Source: JAKJGV01 sp964617565
Lineage (GTDB): Bacteria > Verrucomicrobiota > Kiritimatiellia > CAIQIC01 > JAGNIJ01
DNA length: 13,506 nucleotides
NCBI GenBank assembly: GCA_964617565.1
Contig: CAZTYH010000079.1
Span: forward strand, 1-13,506
Direction of reading: 5' to 3'
The notes beneath the pieces are model-generated. The model was given only the letters and a program-made list of their open reading frames with translations, did not search any database and was not told where the DNA came from. Positions 1-6,524 of this stretch are shown in pieces (the first letter of the stretch is position 1; the number at the start of each line of letters is the position of its first letter). Position numbers and translations under genes: made by a program.

Positions 1-51
1 TTTTTCCAATGCCTGGAAAAAACGCGCAAAAAAGTTCCAATGATTGGAAAA
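1..51. repeat. Two direct copies of an AT-rich palindromic repeat
   Basis: Two 17-base units, TTCCAATGCCTGGAAAA at 4..20 and TTCCAATGATTGGAAAA at 35..51, match at 15 of 17 positions. Each is itself an inverted repeat. The first pairs TTTTTCCA (1..8) with TGGAAAAA (14..21). The second pairs TTCCAAT (35..41) with ATTGGAA (43..49) around one central base. They lie directly downstream of pta and stand out as AT-rich in a GC-rich window. I see no further copy elsewhere in the window. They could be a multicopy intergenic repeat, a tandem terminator or a dyad protein-binding site. The first copy begins at the window edge, so a longer array is possible. Confidence 0.7.
28..49 (-). terminator. Possible intrinsic terminator of ackA-pta
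   Basis: Read on the minus strand, just after the pta stop codon, the inverted repeat TTCCAAT/ATTGGAA (49..35) forms a 7-bp stem with a one-base centre. It is followed by C and then six T residues (33..28). The layout is that of a Rho-independent terminator, but the stem is short, AT-rich and has a tight loop, so it would be weak alone. The second palindrome at 22..1 could reinforce it. Confidence 0.4.
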
Positions 52-59
52 CAGAACCG

Positions 60-1067
60 CTACACGAGCGTCTGGCAGACGGTGATCGCGGCGACGCCGA
101 CGATGTCGTCCGCGCTGCAGCCGCGCGAGAGGTCGTTCACCGGTTTTGCGAGTCCCTGCATGATCGGCCCGTAGGCGATGGCGCCGGCGAGCCGTTCGGT
201 CAGTTTGTAGCTGATGTTCCCGGCATTGAGATCGGGAAAGATCAGGATGTTGGCGTTACCCTGGATCGCGCAGTTGGGGCACTTCTTTGAGGCGACCCCG
301 GGCACGATGGCGGCATCCACCTGCAGTTCGCCATCCACGACGGCATCGAGGCCGAGTTCTTCGACGCGCGCCTGCGTGAGCTTCGTGGCCTCGATCATCT
401 TGTCGGAAAGCTCATGCTTCGCGCTGCCCTTGGTTGAAAAGGAGAGCATGGCGACGCGCGCCTGTCCGCCGATCAGCGCCTGGTGGGTTTTGATCGTGGC
501 GATGGTGATGTCCACGAGCTGCTCCGCGGTCGGATTCGGATTCACGCCGGAATCGGCATAAAGCAGAACTTGCTCGCCGGACTCGGTGGGGCGCGCCAGT
601 TCCATGACAAAGCAACTGCTGCCGATACGGATATTCGGAGCCGTACCGATGCACTGGAAGGCGGTTCGAACCATGTCGGGTGTGGATGCAATGCTGCCTG
701 CGACGAGGCCGTCAGCCAGGCCCTCCCGTACCATCATGTTGCCGAAGTACAGGCGATTCTGGATCGCTTCGCGCGCCCGTTCAGGCGTCATGCCCTTCGC
801 CTTTCGCAGTTCCAAAAGTCGGAGCATCAAGCGGTCTTTTTCCGGCGCGACCAGGTAATTGAGCACATTGACGTTGAGGCCGGCGAGGGAGACGTTGGCG
901 GCGCTTTTCGCTCGCTCCTCCGGTGTCGCCAGCACGATCACGCGGGCGATGCCTTTCTTGGCGATCTTCGCCGCGGCCTCCATGACGCGCGGGTCCTGTC
1001 CTTCCGCAAGTACAAGGGTTCGATGTGCGGCCTGTGCTTTTGGTAAAATGGTTTCCAGAAGTCCCAT
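60..1067 (-). CDS. pta: Phosphate acetyltransferase (phosphotransacetylase)
   Basis: This is a 335-residue cytosolic enzyme that interconverts acetyl-CoA plus phosphate and acetyl phosphate plus CoA, supplying the substrate of AckA. Its length fits the short, single-domain Pta class (PTA_PTB family) without the N-terminal P-loop/DRTGG region of long Pta. Recognisable blocks are LAEGQDPRVMEAAAKI near the N-terminus, LYADSGVNPNPTAEQL, MLSFSTKGSAKHE, DGELQVDAAIVPG, NILIFPDLNAGNISYK and the C-terminal GLAKPVNDLSRGC. These are typical of Pta rather than phosphate butyryltransferase. The ATG at 1067..1065 is preceded by AAGGAAG as ribosome binding site. It follows ackA by 37 bases on the same strand, so the two are probably one operon. 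The gene is complete. A butyryl-type substrate is less likely given the ackA partner. Confidence 0.95.
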   Translation of the reverse strand: MGLLETILPKAQAAHRTLVLAEGQDPRVMEAAAKIAKKGIARVIVLATPEERAKSAANVSLAGLNVNVLNYLVAPEKDRLMLRLLELRKAKGMTPERAREAIQNRLYFGNMMVREGLADGLVAGSIASTPDMVRTAFQCIGTAPNIRIGSSCFVMELARPTESGEQVLLYADSGVNPNPTAEQLVDITIATIKTHQALIGGQARVAMLSFSTKGSAKHELSDKMIEATKLTQARVEELGLDAVVDGELQVDAAIVPGVASKKCPNCAIQGNANILIFPDLNAGNISYKLTERLAGAIAYGPIMQGLAKPVNDLSRGCSADDIVGVAAITVCQTLV

Positions 1068-1082
1068 GTCTGTCTTCCTTCC

Positions 1083-1100
1083 TCCGGCGATTCTGCCGGA
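1083..1100 (-). other. Small hairpin in the ackA–pta intergenic gap
   Basis: TCCGGC (1083..1088) and GCCGGA (1095..1100) form a perfect 6-bp stem with a 6-base loop, in the 37 bases between the ackA stop and the pta start and just upstream of the pta ribosome binding site. No T-run follows, so it is not a terminator. It could stabilise or separate the two messages, or be chance in GC-rich DNA. Confidence 0.3.
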
Positions 1101-1104
1101 TCAA

Positions 1105-2361
1105 CTATTCCCAAACTGTTTCTGTCGCCTTCGGGCTGCCTTTCAGGACCCGCAGCGTTTCCCGGGCGATCATCAATTCCTCGTTCGTAGGCATCACCAC
1201 TGCAAGCAACGAGCTTTCCTTCGTGCTCACGATGGCGGGCCGTGCCACGACCTCGTGGTTCACCGCGTCATCGAGATAACACCCGAGGCACGCGAGCTTG
1301 GCGATGACGCGGGCGCGGATGTACGCGCTGTTTTCGCCGATGCCGCCCGTGAACACGACCGCGTTCGCGCCGCCGAGAATCGTGTGGTACGCGCCGATGT
1401 AGGAGACAAGGCGGTGAACGAACATCCAGAGTGCGCGCTTCGCCTGGTCGTTGCCGTGTTCCGCCGCCGAAATGATGTCGCGCATGTCGCTGCTGCCGAT
1501 GCCGGCGACGCCGAGCAACCCGCTCTTCTTGTTCAACAACTTGTCAATGTCGTCCGCGCTCAGTCCCTGTCTTACAAGGTAGAGCACGACGGCGGGATCA
1601 ATGTCGCCGCAACGCGTGCCCATCACGAGCCCGTTCAGCGGCGTCATACCCATGCTGGTGTCTATGCTCTTCCCGCGCTCCACGGCGGTGATGCTCGCGC
1701 CGTTGCCCATGTGACAGGTAATGAGCTTGAGGTCGCTCAGCGGCTTGCCGAGGAACTTCGCGGTGGCCTGCGCGACGAACTTATGCGACGTGCCGTGGAA
1801 GCCGTATTTCCGGATGCCGTACTTTTCGTAGTACTCGTAGGGGATGGCGTACAGATACGATGCGGGGGGCATCGAGTGATGGAATGCGGTGTCGAACACG
1901 GCGATGTTCGGGATGCCGGGAAAGACACGCTCGCAGGCCTCGATTCCGCCGAGGTTCGGCGGGTTGTGCAGCGGCGCAAGCGTGGCGCACTGCTCGATGA
2001 TTTGCTCGACCTCGTCCGTGACGAGCGTCGAGTCATGAAACTTCTCGCCGCCGTGGACGACGCGGTGTCCGATGGCTTCAACCTCGTTGAGGCTGCGCAA
2101 TACGCCGAACTTCTTGTCCACGAGCTTTTCGCAGACTACTTTCAGCGCATCGTCATGATTCTTGACGTTCACCTGCTCGCGCAATTCCTGTCCGTCGAAC
2201 CGCTGGTAGACGAGGTTTGGCTCCTTCAGCCCGATGCGCTCCACGATACCCTTCGCGAGCATTTGCTCCTTGGCCATGCAGAACATGGTGAACTTCAGAG
2301 ATGAGCTCCCCGCGTTCACGACGAGAATATTGACCGGAACGAATTTTTCCTTGTTGGACAT
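1105..2361 (-). CDS. ackA: Acetate kinase
   Basis: This 418-residue cytosolic kinase of the ASKHA superfamily converts acetyl phosphate and ADP into acetate and ATP. Seen in the sequence: the N-terminal phosphate-binding loop NAGSSSLKF from residue 16, GHRVVHGGEKF carrying the substrate-binding arginine, FDTAFHHSMP, the RKYGFHGTSHKF block, HMGNGASITAV, TPLNGLVMGTRCGDIDP and the C-terminal GGIGENSAYIR. All are signature acetate kinase motifs, and the length is close to the usual ~400. The frame is open back to 2403. I choose ATG 2361 because GGAAGGTGGG lies nine bases upstream and the first beta strand (VNILVVNAG) follows shortly. It is the first gene of the ackA-pta pair, divergent from the hydrogenase genes. 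Confidence 0.95.
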   Translation of the reverse strand: MSNKEKFVPVNILVVNAGSSSLKFTMFCMAKEQMLAKGIVERIGLKEPNLVYQRFDGQELREQVNVKNHDDALKVVCEKLVDKKFGVLRSLNEVEAIGHRVVHGGEKFHDSTLVTDEVEQIIEQCATLAPLHNPPNLGGIEACERVFPGIPNIAVFDTAFHHSMPPASYLYAIPYEYYEKYGIRKYGFHGTSHKFVAQATAKFLGKPLSDLKLITCHMGNGASITAVERGKSIDTSMGMTPLNGLVMGTRCGDIDPAVVLYLVRQGLSADDIDKLLNKKSGLLGVAGIGSSDMRDIISAAEHGNDQAKRALWMFVHRLVSYIGAYHTILGGANAVVFTGGIGENSAYIRARVIAKLACLGCYLDDAVNHEVVARPAIVSTKESSLLAVVMPTNEELMIARETLRVLKGSPKATETVWE

Positions 2362-2589
2362 GTTGCGGATCCCACCTTCCATAAAAATAAACGGCCGGCA
2401 CAATTCCGGTCGGGCATGGGGGGTATGCCATGTCCGGCGGGGCGCTTAACAGTCGTTGTCTGTGCCTCTAAAGTACTACCGATAGAACACAGGTCTGTTT
2501 ACACGAAAGCGAAGAATGCTTCAAGCGGGACGGAAAGAAATATAACAGGGTTTTTTTGTACGCCGGACTAGCCAGAGCCCGATTCATTT

Positions 2590-2596
2590 TGATAAT
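2590..2596 (+). promoter_or_regulatory. Possible -10 element for the hydrogenase operon
   Basis: TGATAAT resembles a sigma-70 -10 hexamer (GATAAT against TATAAT). It lies in the AT-richer part of the leader, about 110 bases before the hydB start. No acceptable -35 hexamer sits 16 to 18 bases upstream, so this is only a candidate. Confidence 0.2.
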
Positions 2597-2694
2597 CTCT
2601 CGCGGAACTTTCACCGGTGGCGGAGATCACGAAGGTCAACAGGCAGTCGGAGTGTCCGCGATCACCGTTGTCGCGCCTTTCGGATTTGAACGAG

Positions 2695-2700
2695 AAGGAG
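2695..2700 (+). promoter_or_regulatory. Ribosome binding site that sets the hydB start
   Basis: AAGGAG lies six bases before ATG 2707. It is the strongest Shine-Dalgarno sequence in the window and decides the hydB start over the upstream in-frame GTG at 2617, which lacks one. Confidence 0.8.
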
Positions 2701-2706
2701 CACCAG

Positions 2707-3732
2707 ATGAGTATCAAGAAGCTTGAGCCGGCCGCCCTGAACCGATGGGTGGACGGTATGCTGAAAAAGCAGAAAGTCTATGGCATCCAGGCCCGTGGCG
2801 ACCGCTTCGTATTCGATCAGCTCGACCAGGCGGACCAATTGCGCCTTGATTACGACGTGAGCGTCACAGCGCCGAAGGCGTTTCTGCAGCCTCCGTGCGA
2901 AACCCTCCTGAAATTCAGCGAGAAGGGGTTCGAGAGCGTGATCGAATCGGAACCGTTCGTCCTGTTCGGCGTGCATCCGTACGACATGGCCGCGATCATG
3001 CAGATGGACGTGGTCTTTTCGGAGGGAAACGCGGACGTTCACTACCTGCAGCGGCGGAAGAACGCGACAATCGTTGTCTGTGATGTTCAGAACGCTTCCG
3101 AAAATGTTTTCGCGGGTTGCATGGGCACGGCCGTGCTGGAATCCGGCGGAGACGTGCTGGTCAGCCGTATCGGGTCGGATTACCTCGTCGAGGCGCGCAC
3201 GGAAAAGGGGAAGGTCCTGATGGCGGAAATCGCCAACGCGCCGATCGCCGGCGCGCGCGATGTGGAGCATCGGAAAGAGTTGTGGGAAAAGAACCGAAAG
3301 CTGCTGCGCCGCCACGAATTGAAGGTAAAGCCCGAGGCGCTGCCCGCGCTGCTTGAGAAATCCTATGATCATCCGGTCTGGGAGGAGAAGGCCCATCGCT
3401 GTTTCTCCTGCGGTTCGTGCAATCTTGTTTGCCCGACGTGCTACTGCTTCAACGTTCGCGACACCGTCTCTTACAATCTCAAGGAAGGCGAGCGCGAACG
3501 GGTGTGGGACGGATGCATGTTGACCGAGTTTGCGCTGGTCGCGGGCGGACATAATTTCCGGAAGAAAAAGGCGGAGCGGTATCGCCATCGCTATTATCGC
3601 AAGGGGAAATACCTGCACGACATGCACAAGCAGATCGCGTGCGTCGGATGCGGGCGTTGCATCACCGCGTGCGTCACGAAGATCGCGAACCCGGTGGAAA
3701 TCTACAACAGACTCGCGGAGGGGCAGAAATGA
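2707..3732 (+). CDS. hydB: [NiFe] hydrogenase beta subunit, 4Fe-4S electron-transfer protein (group 3b type)
   Basis: This 341-residue iron-sulfur subunit relays electrons between the hydrogenase small subunit and the flavin subunit. Two ferredoxin-like cysteine sets are visible: C232-x2-C235-x2-C238-x3-C242 (followed by PTCYC, with C245 and C247) and C312-x2-C315-x2-C318-x3-C322 near the C-terminus. Both can bind [4Fe-4S] clusters. The N-terminal two thirds contains FGVHPYDMAAI, typical of the HydB/AsrA family. AsrA of anaerobic sulfite reductase is the main alternative, but the following flavin, small and large hydrogenase subunits decide for HydB. It has no signal peptide, so it is cytosolic. 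It is first in the operon, and its TGA overlaps the hydG ATG (ATGA at 3729..3732), implying translational coupling. Confidence 0.92.
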   Translation: MSIKKLEPAALNRWVDGMLKKQKVYGIQARGDRFVFDQLDQADQLRLDYDVSVTAPKAFLQPPCETLLKFSEKGFESVIESEPFVLFGVHPYDMAAIMQMDVVFSEGNADVHYLQRRKNATIVVCDVQNASENVFAGCMGTAVLESGGDVLVSRIGSDYLVEARTEKGKVLMAEIANAPIAGARDVEHRKELWEKNRKLLRRHELKVKPEALPALLEKSYDHPVWEEKAHRCFSCGSCNLVCPTCYCFNVRDTVSYNLKEGERERVWDGCMLTEFALVAGGHNFRKKKAERYRHRYYRKGKYLHDMHKQIACVGCGRCITACVTKIANPVEIYNRLAEGQK

Positions 3733-4577
3733 TACAGAGCAATCCGGTTCAGGAAATCAAGGACATCTACCTTCCCGAGTCGGCCGACGTGTTGAAGGTG
3801 GAGCCGATGACAGCGCTCGAAACCTTTTTCGAGTTTCGTCTCACCTCGGGGCGCGACCTGGGACACATGCCCGGCCAGTTCGTCGAGGTATCCATCCCCG
3901 GCATCGGCGAAGCGCCGATCTCTGTCTCGTCGTCGCCGACACAACGGGGTTCGTTCCAGATGGTTGTGCGGAAGGTCGGCAATCTGTCCGGCGCGATGCA
4001 CGCATTGGCGGCGGGCCGCCAGGTCGGCATCCGCGGGCCTTTCGGGACGCATTTCCCGGTGGACGGCGCGATGAAGGGACAGGATATCCTGTTTATCTGT
4101 GGTGGTATCGGTTTGGTGCCGGTGCGCTCGGCGATCAATTATGTGCTCGATCATCGCGATGACTACGGGCATGTCACGATCCTCTTCGGCACGAAGACAC
4201 CGGCCGACCGTCTGTTTACGGACGAGATGCAGCGCTGGGCTGCGGCGAAGGATGTGACGTTCATGGAAACCGTGGATCGCGCGGACGACGGGTGGAAGGG
4301 CAACGTGGGCGTCATCACGACGCTGATCCCGAAGGTCCGTATTGATCCGGCCAAAACCGTTGCCGTGGTTTGCGGGCCGCCGATCATGTACAAGTTCGTG
4401 ATCCTCGAGCTGGACAAGGTCGGTTTGAAGGCCGACCGGATGTACGTCTCGCTGGAGCGCCACATGAAATGCGGAGTCGGCAAGTGCGGGCATTGCCAGG
4501 TCAACGGGCTCTACGCCTGCCAGGACGGCGCGGTCTTCAAGTATTCGGAAATCGCCAATGTGAGGGAGGCCATCTGA
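3729..4577 (+). CDS. hydG: [NiFe] hydrogenase gamma subunit, FAD/NAD(P)-binding oxidoreductase
   Basis: This 282-residue flavoprotein of the ferredoxin-NADP reductase fold (HydG/AsrB/PyrK-like) exchanges electrons between the hydrogenase Fe-S chain and NAD(P)H. Seen: GQFVEVSIPG in the flavin domain, the FAD-phosphate segment PISVSSSP at residues 63..70, the nucleotide-binding glycine motif CGGIGLVP at 124..131, and a later VVCGPPIMY block. A C-terminal [2Fe-2S] set has C248, C253, C256 and C264 (CGVGKCGHC ... C). That C-terminal cluster is characteristic of the PyrK/HydG type. The start overlaps the hydB stop, and its own TGA shares a base with the hydD ATG. The gene is complete. Preference for NADP over NAD cannot be read from the sequence. 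This is not the HydG radical-SAM maturase of [FeFe] hydrogenases, which has the same name but is unrelated. Confidence 0.92.
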   Translation: MIQSNPVQEIKDIYLPESADVLKVEPMTALETFFEFRLTSGRDLGHMPGQFVEVSIPGIGEAPISVSSSPTQRGSFQMVVRKVGNLSGAMHALAAGRQVGIRGPFGTHFPVDGAMKGQDILFICGGIGLVPVRSAINYVLDHRDDYGHVTILFGTKTPADRLFTDEMQRWAAAKDVTFMETVDRADDGWKGNVGVITTLIPKVRIDPAKTVAVVCGPPIMYKFVILELDKVGLKADRMYVSLERHMKCGVGKCGHCQVNGLYACQDGAVFKYSEIANVREAI

Positions 4578-5326
4578 TGAGCAAACCCAGGGTTGCCATT
4601 TTCGATTTTGCCTGTTGCGAGGGATGCCAGCTTCAGATCGTGAACCTGGAAGAGGAGTTGCTGGATCTCCTTTCCGTTATCACGCCCGTGGAGTGGCGCG
4701 AGGCGATGTCCGAACAGAGCGAGGAATATGACATCGCGATCATCGAAGGGTCCATCACCCGCCCTGAGGACGAGGAAAAGATAAAGAAGATTCGTGAGCG
4801 CGCGAAGATTCTCATTGCGCTCGGTGCATGCGCTACCACGGGCGGAGTGAACAAGCTGAAGAACAACTTTGGCATGGATGAGGTCCGGTCCGTGGTGTAT
4901 GGCAAGGACGGGGGGATGCCGCACTTGAACACCATGCCGACGAAGTCGGTAGGCGAGGTGGTCAAGGTGGATTACATGGTGCACGGCTGCCCGATCAACA
5001 ACAAGGAGTTCACCTACATCGTGCGCTGCCTGGTCATGGGCAAGCAGCCGGTGATTCCGAATTATCCCGTGTGCGTGGAGTGCAAGATGCGCGGGAACGT
5101 CTGCCGCTTCGAATATGGTGAAATTTGTCTCGGACCGATTACGCGCGCGGGCTGCAACGCGCCGTGTCCTTCAGCCGGATTCTGGTGCTTCGGCTGCCGG
5201 GGCTACGTGGATGACCCGAACGTCCAGGCGGCGCGCGAGGTCATGGATAAGTACGGCAAGACGGCCGAGGACTTGAAGAGCCGCTTATTGCTGTTTAACA
5301 GCAAGCAGGAGCACACCAATGAGTAA
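4577..5326 (+). CDS. hydD: [NiFe] hydrogenase delta (small) subunit
   Basis: This 249-residue small subunit carries the Fe-S clusters nearest the [NiFe] site. Proximal-cluster ligands are visible at C14-x2-C17 (ACCEGCQL), in ALGACATTGG and in VHGCPI. The block IIEGSITRP is typical of NADH-dehydrogenase-20-kDa-like small subunits. A cysteine-rich C-terminal segment, with C166, C169, C176, C184, C193, C197, C204 and C207, has enough ligands for two more [4Fe-4S] clusters, as in group 3 hydrogenases that have three. No Tat signal is present, which excludes the periplasmic uptake types and fits a cytosolic enzyme. The ATG at 4577 shares a base with the hydG TGA, and GGGAGG lies upstream as ribosome binding site. 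The stop overlaps hydA by eight bases. Confidence 0.93.
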   Translation: MSKPRVAIFDFACCEGCQLQIVNLEEELLDLLSVITPVEWREAMSEQSEEYDIAIIEGSITRPEDEEKIKKIRERAKILIALGACATTGGVNKLKNNFGMDEVRSVVYGKDGGMPHLNTMPTKSVGEVVKVDYMVHGCPINNKEFTYIVRCLVMGKQPVIPNYPVCVECKMRGNVCRFEYGEICLGPITRAGCNAPCPSAGFWCFGCRGYVDDPNVQAAREVMDKYGKTAEDLKSRLLLFNSKQEHTNE

Positions 5327-6424
5327 CACGGTTGATATCAGCGTTCATCACATTACCCGCGTTGAAGGTCACGGCAATATTCGCGTGCGTGCTGAGGACG
5401 GCAGGATTCTTCAATGCGAATGGCAGGTTCCGGAGGCGCCGCGCTTTTTTGAGGCCATGGTGCTCGGCCGAAGTTACGAGGATATCCAGACCATCGTAAG
5501 CCGTATCTGCGGAATCTGCTCTGTAACGCACACCTTCGCGGCGATCAAGGCAATCGAGGATGCGATGGGCATTACGGTGTCCGAACAGTGCGACAAGCTG
5601 CGCATGCTGCTGCACTATTCGGAGCAGATGGAAAGCCACAGCCTGCACGTCGGTTATCTCGTCGCGCCAGACCTGCTCGGTGTGAAATCGGTCGTCCCGC
5701 TCGTTTCGACCCATCTTGAGGTGGTCAAGAAGATCATCAAGCTGCATCGCATCGGCAACCAGTGGATGGAAGAGATCGGTGGCCGTATGACGCATCCGGT
5801 AACGGTCAAGCCCGGCGGGTTTGCCCGGCTCCCCACGGAAAAATATCTGCGTGAGCTGAAAGCGACGCTGGAAGAATGTATCCCTGATTTGAAAGCGGTG
5901 GCGGAGGTGGTGCTCAGCGTGGCGGACAGGCTGCCCGCGTTCGATCGGCCCACGGAGTACGTTGCGTTGGTGGATTCGCCCCGGTTCTATTCGTTCTATC
6001 ACGGCGGCATCGGCACGACGGATAGCGATGAGATCGTGCCCCCGCAGGAGTTCGAGCGGGCGGTAAATGAGTATGTGCATCCGCAGTCCACGGCGAAGTG
6101 GTGCAAGTGGCACCGCGAGGCCTATGCGGTAGGCGCGCTCGCGCGTTTCAATCTGAATGCGGAGCATCTGTTCCCGATGGCCGCGGCCACCGCAAAGATG
6201 TTCGGATTGACGAAGGGGTGTTGCAATCCGTACATGAACAACGTCGCGCAGGTCGTCGAGCTGGTGCAGGTGATCGAACACAGCCTGCAACTCATTGATG
6301 AGCTGCTGACGGCAGGCATCAAGCCGGAATTGGCAAAGAGCGAGCCCCGCGAGGGCGAAGGGGCGGGCGCGGTCGAGGCGCCGCGCGGTATCCTGTTCCA
6401 CCGGTACGCGTTCGATAAGAAGGG
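5319..6424 (+). CDS. hydA: [NiFe] hydrogenase alpha (large) subunit, 3' end lost in assembly gap
   Basis: This is the catalytic subunit that holds the Ni-Fe(CN)2CO centre. About 368 residues are visible. The N-terminal ITRVEGHGNI segment, the L1 motif RICGICSVTH with C64 and C67 as nickel ligands, and GGRMTHPVTVKPGG are all intact. The sequence ends at EAPRGILFHRYAFDKKG. In relatives of about 425 to 430 residues this lies some 55 to 60 residues before the C-terminus. The second nickel-binding motif (DPCxxCxxH) and the protease cleavage tail therefore fall in the N run. ATG 5319 has AGGAG seven bases upstream and overlaps the hydD end. The gene is a partial of assembly origin rather than a pseudogene. 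The beta-gamma-delta-alpha order and subunit types match group 3b NAD(P)-linked hydrogenases, such as the Pyrococcus sulfhydrogenases. The usual maturation endopeptidase gene is not visible and could be in the gap. Confidence 0.93.
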
Positions 6425-6524
6425 NNNNNNNNNNNNNNNNNNNNNNNNNNNNNNNNNNNNNNNNNNNNNNNNNNNNNNNNNNNNNNNNNNNNNNNNNNNN
6501 NNNNNNNNNNNNNNNNNNNNNNNN
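6425..6524. other. Assembly gap of 100 N
   Basis: Exactly 100 undetermined bases, a round placeholder length used by scaffolders for gaps of unknown size. Left of it hydA lacks an estimated 55 to 60 residues. Right of it a membrane glycosyltransferase lacks its N-terminus. Together they need roughly 300 bases or more, so the true gap is larger than drawn and might hold additional genes. Confidence 0.97.

Larger units (their letters stand above)
2362..2706. promoter_or_regulatory. Divergent intergenic region between ackA and hydB
   Basis: About 345 bases without a credible gene separate the minus-strand ackA start from the plus-strand hydB start, so promoters for both operons should lie here. 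It contains the ackA ribosome binding site (2371..2380 on the minus strand), an imperfect GC-rich inverted repeat near 2412..2435 (GGCAT/ATGCC), an AT-rich patch around 2536..2557 ending in seven T residues, and TGATAAT at 2590..2596. I found no FNR-type dyad, sigma-54 element or recognisable riboswitch. A reading frame open from 2617 that runs into hydB is best taken as untranslated leader. Confidence 0.55.

Noticed and set aside
859..2304. Long plus-strand frame opposite ackA (481 codons)
   Set aside because: It is a shadow of ackA and the pta 5' end. The composition is rich in Arg, His, Ala and Val with no family motif, and it has no ribosome binding site or neighbour context.
2412..2435. 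Imperfect GC-rich inverted repeat in the ackA leader as a riboswitch
   Set aside because: The stem is only five perfect pairs, with no conserved aptamer features. It is listed only as part of the intergenic region.
2617..2706. Thirty-residue N-terminal extension of hydB from GTG 2617
   Set aside because: It has no ribosome binding site, the residues are not family-like, and AAGGAG sits at ideal distance before ATG 2707.
2662..3627. Minus-strand frame opposite hydB (321 codons)
   Set aside because: It is fully antisense to hydB, whose two Fe-S motifs and strong ribosome binding site leave no doubt about the coding strand.
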